In this document: positions 25,526 through 33,878 of the stretch, piece after piece
Layout: each line of letters begins with the position of its first letter
Position numbering within the stretch: position 1 is the stretch's first letter
Assembly (NCBI RefSeq): GCF_001456155.1
Contig: NZ_CP013293.1
Span: forward strand, 3,658,001-3,722,000
Source of the DNA: Chryseobacterium sp. IHB B 17019
GTDB taxonomy: Bacteria; Bacteroidota; Bacteroidia; Flavobacteriales; Weeksellaceae
Direction: 5' to 3'
Length of the DNA: 64,000 nucleotides
Made by a program: the position numbers and the translations under genes
The notes under the pieces: model-generated
What the model saw: only the letters and a program-made list of their open reading frames with translations
The model's database searches: none
Told to the model about the DNA's origin: nothing

Positions 25526-27685
25526 ATGAGAAAATTCCTGATTATTTTATTTGCTTTTCAGTTGCTTTTGATCCATTCTCAGGTGAAGAAAGGCCTTGTG
25601 ATACCGAAAAATCCTAAAATCGGGCTTTCACTTGCTGGCGGCGGTGCTAAAGGATTTTCTCATGTGGGAGTGCTTAAGGTATTGGATTCCTTAGGAGTAA
25701 AGGTTGATTACATCGCCGGAACAAGTATGGGTGCTATTGTGGGAGGACTTTATGCTTCAGGCTATTCTGGAAAGGAAATTGAAAAAATTGTGATGGATAC
25801 CGATTTTTATTCATTGATACTCGATCCAAAATCTACCCGCCAGGAAACTACTTTCTTCAATAAATCCGTAGACAAATATCTCTTGTCTATTCCATTAAAA
25901 AACGGAAAAATTACTCTTCCCTCTTCTATTAGTACAGGACAAAAAAATGTTTATTTACTTAAAGAATTATTTAAAAACGTTTCAAATATCAATGATTTTT
26001 CAAAGCTTCCGATTCCTTTCATGTGTGTTGCCACCAATTTGGAAAGCGGCAATATGGAGATATTTGAAAAAGGAGATCTGGTACAATCCATTATGGCCAG
26101 CTCAGCCTTTCCTTCGTTAATGGACCCCGTAAAAATTGGGGACAGCATTTATATTGACGGAGCAATGACGGTAAACTATCCTTCAAAGCCTTTAAAGGAC
26201 AAAGGAATCGATATCGTCATCGGCGTGGATCTTAACCAGGACCTATCCAAAAGAGAGGATTTAAACAGCATTATCGACATTCTTAATCAGATTATTGACA
26301 TGGGAATCAAGAAAGATACCCGGAAACAATATAAATACACTGATATTAATATTAAACCTGATCTGAAAGGTATGACCGCCACAAGCTATGACGAAAAGAA
26401 AAAGATCCTCGACAGCGGCTATGCAGAAGGCCTGAAATATTCCGAAATCTTATCACAACTGCCCAAACGTCCTTTTGACCGTCTTCGGCAACGCATAAAT
26501 CCTATTTACTCCAATGTATATAAAATTGACAGCATTTCCATAGACGGAGGCCGGATTTACGGTACAAACTATGTTTTAGGAAAAATGGGACTGCGGCTTC
26601 CTTCCATGCAAACTTACGGAAGCATTAATAAAAAAATAGATAAGCTTGTTGCTACCAATAATTATAAATTTATCAATTATGATATTGTTCCTGAAAACGA
26701 ATCTAATTATCTGAAACTTTATGTAACGGAAGATAATACACGGCATTTTGTAAAATTCGGTTTGCATTATGATGAAGTTTTTAAGACCGGACTTCTTGTT
26801 AATTATTCTGCAAAACGGCTCTTATTTAGAAATACCAATCTTTCTTTGGATGTAATTGTTGGAGATAAGCCAAGATACTATTTAAATTATTTTATTGATA
26901 ACGGATATATTCCCGGATTCGGTATTTATTCTTCGGGAATGAGTTTTTATCTTAAAGATGATAACAATTATGATATTGATAATTGGGAATGGTTCAGGAA
27001 TGAAGCCTATATCCAATCCATTTGGAAAGATAAATTTGCCATAGGAGGCGGAATTAGCCACGATTATTTCGAAGCCGAAGCCAATGGTAACAATAAACGG
27101 TACAGCCGGTTTTTGAACCCCTATGTATTCTTAAAAAGCGATACTCAGAACGACAAAGACTTCCCTTCCCGCGGAATTTACATTAATGCTGAAGGAAAGG
27201 TAATCGATTTAATGAAATCTGAAGTTGAAAAAAGGCTCGTTCAGGTAAAAGCGGATATCAGAATCAATATTCCTTTAACAAAACAATTCACCTATCGCCT
27301 CAACCTGTACGGCGGAATCACAATAGGAAACAATCTTCCTCAATTCTACCAATACAGACTGGGAGGAATTTTTGAACAGAATATTGTTAATTTCAGAAGC
27401 TTTTCAGGATTCTATTTTGGGCAACTTAATACCAATAATGTTATTTTAATTTCCAATGATCTTCAGTTTAAGTTTAATAAAAACTATTTCATCAGCGGAA
27501 ACTTTTCATTAGCCAATCTTTCCGATGATATAAGCTTCGAAGACGCTGTACAGCTAAATTATAGCTCACTGGGAATTACGGCAGGATACAAATCGCCTTT
27601 CGGGCAGATCAAGGTCAACTTCAGTCACTCACTTAAAAATAATCAAAAAGGCATATTCAGTGTTATTTTAGGACACTGGTTTTAA
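25526..27685 (+). CDS. Patatin-like phospholipase with outer-membrane barrel (PlpD-like)
   Basis: The protein has 719 residues. A signal peptide precedes the patatin domain (about 30-310): GLSLAGGGAKGFSHVGVL (oxyanion), GTSMGAIVGGL (GxSxG nucleophile) and IDGAMTVNYP (Asp of the dyad). A POTRA-like segment then leads to a C-terminal Omp85-type barrel (about 400-719) ending in a strand with VILGHWF. This is the arrangement of type Vd proteins such as PlpD, where the lipase is exposed by its own barrel. It starts 5 bp after murF-alr and precedes ybeY by 3 bp, an odd operon partner for both. Confidence 0.9.
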   Translation: MRKFLIILFAFQLLLIHSQVKKGLVIPKNPKIGLSLAGGGAKGFSHVGVLKVLDSLGVKVDYIAGTSMGAIVGGLYASGYSGKEIEKIVMDTDFYSLILDPKSTRQETTFFNKSVDKYLLSIPLKNGKITLPSSISTGQKNVYLLKELFKNVSNINDFSKLPIPFMCVATNLESGNMEIFEKGDLVQSIMASSAFPSLMDPVKIGDSIYIDGAMTVNYPSKPLKDKGIDIVIGVDLNQDLSKREDLNSIIDILNQIIDMGIKKDTRKQYKYTDINIKPDLKGMTATSYDEKKKILDSGYAEGLKYSEILSQLPKRPFDRLRQRINPIYSNVYKIDSISIDGGRIYGTNYVLGKMGLRLPSMQTYGSINKKIDKLVATNNYKFINYDIVPENESNYLKLYVTEDNTRHFVKFGLHYDEVFKTGLLVNYSAKRLLFRNTNLSLDVIVGDKPRYYLNYFIDNGYIPGFGIYSSGMSFYLKDDNNYDIDNWEWFRNEAYIQSIWKDKFAIGGGISHDYFEAEANGNNKRYSRFLNPYVFLKSDTQNDKDFPSRGIYINAEGKVIDLMKSEVEKRLVQVKADIRINIPLTKQFTYRLNLYGGITIGNNLPQFYQYRLGGIFEQNIVNFRSFSGFYFGQLNTNNVILISNDLQFKFNKNYFISGNFSLANLSDDISFEDAVQLNYSSLGITAGYKSPFGQIKVNFSHSLKNNQKGIFSVILGHWF

Positions 27686-27688
27686 ACA

Positions 27689-28099
27689 ATGATACAATTC
27701 TTTTACGAAAACTTACCGGAATCTGTACACGCAGACTACAAAAAATGGCTGGAAGATATCATTCTTTCAGAAGGAAAAAAACTTGGAGAAATCAATTATA
27801 TCTTCTGTGATGATGAATATTTGCTGAAAGTAAATCAGGATTATCTACAGCATGATTACTATACAGACATTATTACTTTCGACTATGTAAAAGGGAAAAC
27901 GATAAGCGGAGAGATTTTCGTATCTTTGCAGCGCATTTCAGACAATGCTTCTACCCTATCCAGAGAATATGAAGAAGAATTAAGAAGAGTTTTGGCTCAC
28001 GGCATTCTTCACCTTTGTGGATACAAGGATAAAACCGAGGAAGAAGAACAGTTAATGCGAAGTAAAGAAGATCATTATTTAGCAAAATATAATAATTAA
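27689..28099 (+). CDS. ybeY: Endoribonuclease YbeY (rRNA maturation factor)
   Basis: The protein has 136 residues. The zinc site is LAHGILHLCGYKD; the first two histidines are kept, while the third position, GYDH in most bacteria, reads GYKDKTEEEE here. I believe this variation is usual in Bacteroidota. The preceding DYYTDIITFDY and SGEIFVSL segments are the standard YbeY core. It acts in 16S rRNA 3' processing and ribosome quality control. It is the last gene of the murF-alr, patatin, ybeY run. Confidence 0.93.
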   Translation: MIQFFYENLPESVHADYKKWLEDIILSEGKKLGEINYIFCDDEYLLKVNQDYLQHDYYTDIITFDYVKGKTISGEIFVSLQRISDNASTLSREYEEELRRVLAHGILHLCGYKDKTEEEEQLMRSKEDHYLAKYNN

Positions 28100-28105
28100 A
28101 TAATT

Positions 28106-28188
28106 AGAAGCTTAATCCCGCTATCCGCACTCGCTTTTTTTCTTTTTCAAAGAAAAAAGAGCTCAAACAAATGCTACTATCGGGGCTA
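28106..28188. repeat. Dispersed palindromic repeat, copy 1
   Basis: Read on the minus strand, it runs TAGCCCCGATAG, then a poly-T/poly-A hairpin, then GTGCGGATAGCGGGATTAAGCTTCTAA. The ends match the element at 51042-51130 in opposite orientation. This class of short element is common between genes in Flavobacteriia. The interior stem (CTTTTTTTCTTT / AAAGAAAAAAG) could also end transcription of ybeY. Confidence 0.7.
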
Positions 28189-28231
28189 AATAATACGGAA
28201 TACAGGCACTTTCAGACCTTATTTCGAAACA

Positions 28232-28249
28232 ATGTTTCACGTGAAACAT
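28232..28249. promoter_or_regulatory. parS: parS centromere site 1
   Basis: This is the perfect 18-bp palindrome ATGTTTCACGTGAAACAT, whose core TGTTTCACGTGAAACA is the universal ParB-binding parS sequence. It lies 43 bp before mnmG, and an identical copy follows the gene. Such sites cluster near oriC and load ParB/SMC. Confidence 0.92.
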
Positions 28250-28292
28250 TTAATAGAAAATAAAAAATTTAAGGCTTAAACAAGCAATTAAA

Positions 28293-30155
28293 ATGATTTC
28301 AGAAATATATGATGTAATTGTAGTTGGTGCCGGTCACGCAGGATGTGAGGCAGCAGCTGCAGCAGCAAACTTAGGTTCAAAAACGCTGCTAGTTACAATG
28401 AACATGCAGACTATCGGACAGATGAGCTGCAACCCCGCGATGGGTGGAATCGCAAAAGGACAAATTGTACGCGAAATAGATGCAATGGGAGGATATTCAG
28501 GAATTGTGGCGGATAAATCTGCTATTCAATTCAAGATGCTAAACCTTTCCAAAGGTCCCGCCATGTGGTCTCCAAGAACACAAAACGACAGGATGCTTTT
28601 CGCAGAAGAATGGCGTTTAGCGTTAGAAAACACACCAAATCTTGACTTCTTTCAGGATATGGTAAAACAGCTTATTGTCGAAAATAACAAGGTAACAGGT
28701 GTTATTACTTCTTTGGGAATTGAGATAAAAAGTAAATCAGTAGTTCTTACAAACGGTACTTTCCTGAACGGATTAATCCACGTTGGAGATAAACAATTAG
28801 GCGGCGGAAGAATGGGTGAACCAAGAGCTTTTGGTATTACAGAACAACTCGTTTCCTTAGGTTTTGAAGCAGGAAGAATGAAAACCGGTACTCCACCGAG
28901 AGTAGATGGAAGAAGCCTTGATTATTCTAAAATGGAAGAACAAAAAGGAGATGAAAACCCTCAAAAATTCAGCTATTTAGATACTCCCAAAATAACTAAA
29001 CAATTAAGTTGCCATATCGTTTATACCAACGAAACGGTGCACGATATTTTACGTGAAGGATTCGACAGAAGTCCTATGTTTAATGGTACAATTCAAAGTT
29101 TGGGACCAAGATATTGCCCAAGTATTGAAGATAAAATCAATCGTTTTGCAGAAAGAAACAGGCACCAGTTATTTGTAGAGCCGGAAGGCTGGAAAACGGT
29201 AGAAATATATGTAAACGGATTCAGCTCCTCTTTACCGGAAGATGTTCAGATCAAAGCTATGAAGCATATTCCAGGTTTTGAAAATGTAAAAGTGTTTCGT
29301 CCAGGCTATGCTATTGAATATGACTACTTCCCTCCTACTCAATTAAAGCATACTTTAGAGACAAAATTAATCGATAATTTATACTTTGCAGGTCAGATTA
29401 ATGGTACAACCGGTTATGAGGAAGCAGCCGGACAAGGATTAATTGCAGGTATAAATGCCCACAATAAAGTACACGAAAAGGATGATTTCATTCTTAACAG
29501 AGATGAAGCTTATATCGGTGTTTTAATCGATGATTTAATCACAAAAGGTACGGAAGAACCTTACAGAATGTTCACTTCCAGAGCAGAATACAGGCTACTT
29601 TTAAGACAGGATAATGCAGACATCAGATTAACTGAAAAAGCTTATCAATTAGGCCTTGCAAAAGAAGATCGACTAAGAAGAGTTGAAGAGAAAATTGCTA
29701 AAAGTGAGGAACTTGAAGCCTTTTTACGGGAAACCTCTTTAAAACCAGGCGTTATTAATCCTATTCTTGAGAGTATGGATAGTAATCCTGTAGATCAGGC
29801 TTACAGAGCAGCTCAATTCCTTACAAGACCTAATATTACACTCGAAAAGTTGGAAAATATTGATATTATAAAGGAAAAAGCTTCTCAATATGACGATGAA
29901 GTAAGGGAACAGGCAGAAGTAAATATCAAATATAAAGGGTATATTGAAAAGGAAAAAGAAAATGTAGCAAAATTAAACCGTCTGGAAAATATTAAAATTC
30001 CGGAAGATTTTGATTTTACAAAGATCTCCAGCCTTTCTGCAGAAGCCAAACAAAAAATGACCAATGTAAAGCCAAAAACAATTGCCCAGGCCGGAAGAAT
30101 AAGTGGCGTTTCTCCCGCTGATATTAATGTTTTATTGGTTTATTTAGGACGATAA
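28293..30155 (+). CDS. mnmG: tRNA uridine-5-carboxymethylaminomethyl modification enzyme MnmG (GidA)
   Basis: The protein has 620 residues. The FAD fold is DVIVVGAGHAGCEAAAAAA. GidA signatures are GGGRMGEPRAFGITEQL with GRMKTGTPPRVDGRSLDY, and FAGQINGTTGYEEAAGQGLIAGINA. The C-terminal tRNA-binding helical domain ends in the usual IAQAGRISGVSPADINVLL. With MnmE it makes the cmnm5 group at U34 of tRNAs. The gene is framed by two parS sites, in keeping with the frequent nearness of gidA to chromosome origins. Confidence 0.97.
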   Translation: MISEIYDVIVVGAGHAGCEAAAAAANLGSKTLLVTMNMQTIGQMSCNPAMGGIAKGQIVREIDAMGGYSGIVADKSAIQFKMLNLSKGPAMWSPRTQNDRMLFAEEWRLALENTPNLDFFQDMVKQLIVENNKVTGVITSLGIEIKSKSVVLTNGTFLNGLIHVGDKQLGGGRMGEPRAFGITEQLVSLGFEAGRMKTGTPPRVDGRSLDYSKMEEQKGDENPQKFSYLDTPKITKQLSCHIVYTNETVHDILREGFDRSPMFNGTIQSLGPRYCPSIEDKINRFAERNRHQLFVEPEGWKTVEIYVNGFSSSLPEDVQIKAMKHIPGFENVKVFRPGYAIEYDYFPPTQLKHTLETKLIDNLYFAGQINGTTGYEEAAGQGLIAGINAHNKVHEKDDFILNRDEAYIGVLIDDLITKGTEEPYRMFTSRAEYRLLLRQDNADIRLTEKAYQLGLAKEDRLRRVEEKIAKSEELEAFLRETSLKPGVINPILESMDSNPVDQAYRAAQFLTRPNITLEKLENIDIIKEKASQYDDEVREQAEVNIKYKGYIEKEKENVAKLNRLENIKIPEDFDFTKISSLSAEAKQKMTNVKPKTIAQAGRISGVSPADINVLLVYLGR

Positions 30156-30162
30156 TTAATAT

Positions 30163-30180
30163 ATGTTTCACGTGAAACAT
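30163..30180. promoter_or_regulatory. parS: parS centromere site 2
   Basis: This is a second exact ATGTTTCACGTGAAACAT palindrome, 7 bp after the mnmG stop. It is identical to the one at 28232 and 1.93 kb away from it. Two perfect 18-bp palindromes are not expected by chance. Confidence 0.92.
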
Positions 30181-30257
30181 AAAGAAAATTTGAAATAAAA
30201 TTAATTGAAATTTGAGGCTTTAAAAGAGCTTCAAATTTCATTTTAAATACGAATAAA

Positions 30258-31079
30258 ATGAAAATTAAAGATCATTTTCTTTCACAGGAAATATTTGAAA
30301 TTAAAGAAACGGAAACAAAAGGAGTTTTTAAAACCTCCCCTATTCCATCCAATATTTCCAAATATTATGAAAGCGAAGATTATATTTCTCATCATCAGGA
30401 TTCTGGAAGTTTAAAAGAAAAGCTTTATAAATTTTTACAGTCATTCAATTTACAGTATAAAAAAACAATTCTTTTAGATAGAATTCAAAAAGGATCCAGA
30501 GTTTTAGATTATGGTTGTGGTGCCGGAGAATTTGTAAAATATATAGAAAATGATTTTCAAACTTTCGGATTTGAGCCAGATGCAGATGCAAGGAATGCAG
30601 CACACAGTAAAGTTTCAAAAGCTAAAATTTTAGACGATATTAATAATATTGAAGATCAAAGTCTAGATGCAATTACTCTATGGCATGTTTTCGAGCACGT
30701 AGAAAATCAGGATGAAATGCTTGAAATTTTCAATAAAAAGTTAAAAGAAAAAGGACTATTAATTATAGCTGTTCCCAACCCTACTTCTTACGATGCCAAA
30801 CATTATAAAGAATATTGGGCAGCTTATGATGTACCAAGACACATCTATCATTTTTCAAAAAACGGAATGGAAAATTTAATTTCAAAGAAACCAAACTGGA
30901 AAATGAGAAAAATCAAACCTTTGGTTTTAGATTCTTATTACATCTCAATGTTGAGCGAAAAATATAAAAAATCACCCCTTTTTTGGCTAAAAGCCATCAT
31001 CTACGGAACGATTTCTAACGTAAAAGCCCTTTTTTCGAACGAATTTTCAAGTTTGATATACATTATCGAAAAAAAGTAG
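30258..31079 (+). CDS. Class I SAM-dependent methyltransferase
   Basis: The protein has 273 residues. The SAM-binding motif I is SRVLDYGCGAGEFV, the acidic turn is GFEPDADAR and the motif IV region is LWHVFEHVENQDEM. A short N-terminal part carries no zinc motif. The pattern is that of Methyltransf_12/UbiG-like enzymes acting on small molecules or glycans; the substrate is unknown. A terminator follows. Confidence 0.85.
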   Translation: MKIKDHFLSQEIFEIKETETKGVFKTSPIPSNISKYYESEDYISHHQDSGSLKEKLYKFLQSFNLQYKKTILLDRIQKGSRVLDYGCGAGEFVKYIENDFQTFGFEPDADARNAAHSKVSKAKILDDINNIEDQSLDAITLWHVFEHVENQDEMLEIFNKKLKEKGLLIIAVPNPTSYDAKHYKEYWAAYDVPRHIYHFSKNGMENLISKKPNWKMRKIKPLVLDSYYISMLSEKYKKSPLFWLKAIIYGTISNVKALFSNEFSSLIYIIEKK

Positions 31080-31138
31080 AAAATCGATTTTTGACACATT
31101 TCTAAAGGTCAATTTTCAGCAATTCTACATAAAAAATT

Positions 31139-31168
31139 AAAAAACTCAAGAAAATTTCTTGAGTTTTT
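31139..31168 (+). terminator. Intrinsic terminator after the methyltransferase
   Basis: A stem AAAACTCAAG / CTTGAGTTTT is followed by further T residues, 60 bp past the stop. Its A-rich left flank may also help end pgk transcripts from the other side. Confidence 0.75.
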
Positions 31169-31368
31169 ATTTTTAACGGTATATCTAAATTTTTACTTTG
31201 TAAATGTTAACAGAAAATTTTATTTAAGTTTATAAATAATTTAAGCTCCTCAAAACTTGATTTTATCATTTTCACAAAGTTTAATAAAAACCAAATATTT
31301 ATAATTTAATAAAATAAAAAGTCCACCAAAAACTCAGCGGACTTAAAATTTATATTAATTACAATTTC

Positions 31369-32559
31369 TTATTTATTAATTGCAGCAACTCCGGGAAGTT
31401 CCAATCCTTCCAAACTTTCAAGCATCGCTCCACCTCCAGTCGAAACATAGCTCACTTTCTCATCATATCCGAACTGCTTCACGAAAGCAACACTATCCCC
31501 ACCTCCAACTAAAGAGAAAGCTCCCTGTCTTGTTGCTTCTGCAATGCTATCACCAAGAGCAATAGTTCCTGCTGCAAAATTTGACATTTCAAAAACTCCA
31601 ATTGGTCCGTTCCAAAGAATTGTTCTTGAATTTAAAAGAATATCATTAAATTGATCTCTTGATTTCGGGCCTGCATCCAATCCCATCCATCCTTCAGGAA
31701 TTGTATAAATATCAATTTCTTTCCTATCAGCATCATTACTAAAACTTTCGGCAATGATTGCATCAGACGGCAGATAAACTTTTACATTATGCTGCTTTGC
31801 TTTTCCTAAAATTTCAAGAGCAAGAGGTAATTTATCTTCTTCAACCAATGAATTTCCTATCTTCCCACCAAGAGCTTTAATGAATGTAAAAGCCATTCCA
31901 CCACCGATGATTAAATTGTCGACGGCTGGTAAAATATTTTCTATAATGGTAATTTTAGTTGAAACTTTTGATCCTCCAAGTATCGCAGTTACAGGACGTT
32001 CACCACTTTTTAAAACTCTGTCGATTGCCTGAAGCTCTTTTGCCATCAGTAAACCGAAAAATTTAGTTGAAGGGAAAAATTTAGCAATTACAGCTGTTGA
32101 AGCATGTGCTCTGTGGGCTGTTCCAAAGGCATCATTTACATAAGCATCTGCTAATTTAGAAAGCTGCTCAGCAAAGCCTTCATCACCTTTTTCTTCTTCA
32201 TTATGAAAACGCAGATTCTCCAATAAAAGAATTTCGCCTGGCTTTAGTTCAGATGCAGCCTGTACAGCCTTCTCTCCTACACATTCTTCTACGAACTTTA
32301 CTTCCTGGCCCAAAACGTTAGAAACTTCTCCAACTATATGCTTCAACGAAAACTCATCTTTTACTTCACCTTTTGGTCTTCCAAGGTGAGCCATCAGGAT
32401 TACAGAACCTCCGTCCTTAAGGATTTTATCAATGGTAGGCTTTACCGCCACTATTCTTGTATTATCTGTAACTTTCAGCTGGTCATCCTGCGGAACATTG
32501 AAATCCACCCTTACCAGAGCCTTCTTTTCTTTAAAATTGAAATCATTGATTGTTTTCAT
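31369..32559 (-). CDS. pgk: Phosphoglycerate kinase
   Basis: The protein has 396 residues, the usual length. Motifs are VRVDFNVPQ, the substrate-binding [37 protein letters not shown], the hinge [11 protein letters not shown] and the nucleotide loop [13 protein letters not shown] with STGGGAMLE. It makes ATP from 1,3-bisphosphoglycerate in glycolysis. It is a single gene with a minus-strand TAnnTTTG box at 32584-32591. It sits left of the candidate replication origin and points away from it. Confidence 0.97.
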   Translation of the reverse strand: MKTINDFNFKEKKALVRVDFNVPQDDQLKVTDNTRIVAVKPTIDKILKDGGSVILMAHLGRPKGEVKDEFSLKHIVGEVSNVLGQEVKFVEECVGEKAVQAASELKPGEILLLENLRFHNEEEKGDEGFAEQLSKLADAYVNDAFGTAHRAHASTAVIAKFFPSTKFFGLLMAKELQAIDRVLKSGERPVTAILGGSKVSTKITIIENILPAVDNLIIGGGMAFTFIKALGGKIGNSLVEEDKLPLALEILGKAKQHNVKVYLPSDAIIAESFSNDADRKEIDIYTIPEGWMGLDAGPKSRDQFNDILLNSRTILWNGPIGVFEMSNFAAGTIALGDSIAEATRQGAFSLVGGGDSVAFVKQFGYDEKVSYVSTGGGAMLESLEGLELPGVAAINK

Positions 32560-32583
32560 AAATAACCTAGAATTTTCTTTTCA

Positions 32584-32591
32584 CAAATGTA
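32584..32591 (-). promoter_or_regulatory. Candidate -7 box for pgk
   Basis: On the minus strand this reads TACATTTG, a perfect TAnnTTTG, 25 bp before the ATG. The -33 match is unclear. Confidence 0.45.
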
Positions 32592-32689
32592 AGATTTTAA
32601 AATATTTGAAAAGGCCCAACCCGACAAAAGTTTTCAAAAACTTTCCCGCAAACCCAACATTCACTAATCAACATTTTTTTCTCTTTATA

Positions 32690-33045
32690 AAAAAAAGAAT
32701 ATGTCTTTGTTGTTAAGTGATGTGAGTTTCGGGGATAAGTTTTTGAGAAATATTTCATAACATTAATTTTCAATTCAATTCATATTTAATTCACAATACA
32801 AATTGCTGTAAATCTGATTCTTTGGTTCGTTACTAACAATTATGGATAACTTTTCTCCAAGATCTTTATGAATAACTGATCTATGGAGAAACTCCATAAA
32901 TCTCACCCGAAAGTTTTCGAAAGTATTTGTTAAAATTTTAGGAAGCAAGTTTCATTACAAATTTTTTCCATGTTACGAAACATTTACTTTGCCGGAGTTA
33001 TCCACAGTTATTCACAATGCTTTTCACAATTTACCCCCGAAAGAC
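32690..33045. other. oriC: Candidate chromosomal replication origin region
   Basis: The 554-bp gap between divergent pgk and rpiB has no ORF. It holds two perfect DnaA boxes (TTATCCACA at 32998-33006, TTATTCACA at 33008-33016). One-mismatch boxes are TAATTCACA at 32788-32796 and, on the minus strand, TTATCCATA (32841-32849) and TTATTCATA (32867-32875). The rest is AT rich with T/A runs that could unwind. Gene orientation is biased outward to the right, and the parS pair lies 3-5 kb left. It is inferred, not proven; DnaA boxes could also be regulatory. Confidence 0.6.
32998..33016 (+). promoter_or_regulatory. Tandem perfect DnaA boxes
   Basis: TTATCCACA and TTATTCACA, both matching TTATNCACA, lie in the same direction and are separated by one base (10-bp phase). 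A weaker TTTTCACA follows at 33021. Same-face tandem boxes are typical of DnaA assembly arrays. Confidence 0.7.
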
Positions 33046-33067
33046 TAACAGGCTTTGTTATTATTCT

Positions 33068-33075
33068 TACCTTTG
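33068..33075 (+). promoter_or_regulatory. Candidate -7 box for rpiB
   Basis: TACCTTTG is a perfect TAnnTTTG, 38 bp before the rpiB ATG, just beyond the DnaA-box array. DnaA binding could influence this promoter. Confidence 0.4.
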
Positions 33076-33113
33076 TAAGGAAATGAATCAAGTAAGACTT
33101 AATAAAGCAGTTT

Positions 33114-33548
33114 ATGAAAAGAAAAATCGCTATTGCCGCTGACCATGCAGGTTTTGAATACAAAGAAATTGTTAAGAACTATTTATCAGAAAACTTTGAG
33201 GTTCAGGATTTTGGAACGTTCTCCACAGACAGTGTGGATTATCCGGACTTCGTGCATCCTGCGGCAACTTCAGTAGAAAACGGAGAAAATGAACTAGGTA
33301 TTTTAATATGTGGCAGTGGAAATGGAGTTCAGATTACAGCAAACAAGCATCAGAAAATTCGTTGCGCACTTTGCTGGATGCCGGAGATTGCAACATTGGC
33401 CAGACAGCATAATGATGCCAATATGATTTCGATACCAGCGAGATTTATCTCTAAGGAATTAGCTATTGAAATTGTAGATAAATTCCTGTCAACAGATTTT
33501 GAAGGTGGAAGACACCAAAACAGAGTTGATAAAATCGCATTTTGCTAA
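33114..33548 (+). CDS. rpiB: Ribose 5-phosphate isomerase B
   Basis: The protein has 144 residues. Motifs are AADHAGFEYKEIVKNYL, the catalytic cysteine in GILICGSGNGVQITANK, and the substrate region ARQHNDANMISIPARF. It interconverts ribose 5-phosphate and ribulose 5-phosphate in the pentose phosphate pathway. It is a single gene with its own terminator, first to the right of the candidate origin. Confidence 0.95.
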   Translation: MKRKIAIAADHAGFEYKEIVKNYLSENFEVQDFGTFSTDSVDYPDFVHPAATSVENGENELGILICGSGNGVQITANKHQKIRCALCWMPEIATLARQHNDANMISIPARFISKELAIEIVDKFLSTDFEGGRHQNRVDKIAFC

Positions 33549-33555
33549 AACTATA

Positions 33556-33596
33556 AAGGCTTGTAAATCAATTTGCAAGCCTTATTTATTTTTAAT
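33556..33596 (+). terminator. Intrinsic terminator of rpiB
   Basis: The stem AAGGCTTG / CAAGCCTT, extended by weaker pairs, is followed by a T-rich tail. Confidence 0.75.
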
Positions 33597-33600
33597 TTTG

Positions 33601-33608
33601 TATATTTG
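33601..33608 (+). promoter_or_regulatory. Candidate -7 box for rnr
   Basis: A TATATTTG box sits next to the rpiB terminator and leaves a leader of about 265 bases before rnr. Apart from the terminator and this box, I see nothing recognisable in the 330-bp gap (33549-33878), which is very AT rich. Confidence 0.4.
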
Positions 33609-33878
33609 CACCGTACAATAGAATTTACCAATCTATTATCTACCAGAAACCTTTACAATATTTAATAAAAGGTTTTCCCCTCTCTTCTCCATATTTGTAT
33701 TAAATTTATACAAAACTAAAACTCCCCTTGTAAATAAATTGGAAGGAAAATTGATGTTGTTGAAATAAAGAATAATAGTTTTAGTAAATATTAAAATTTA
33801 TCTAAATAATTGTGAGATGATTTAAAAACAGTTTTAATTTTTTAAATTAAAATTGTAACTAACTAATAATTAATAAAT

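Noticed and set aside
32969..32984. ATGTTACGAAACAT near the candidate origin as a third parS
   Set aside because: Outer arms agree, but the spacing and the CACGTG core are missing.
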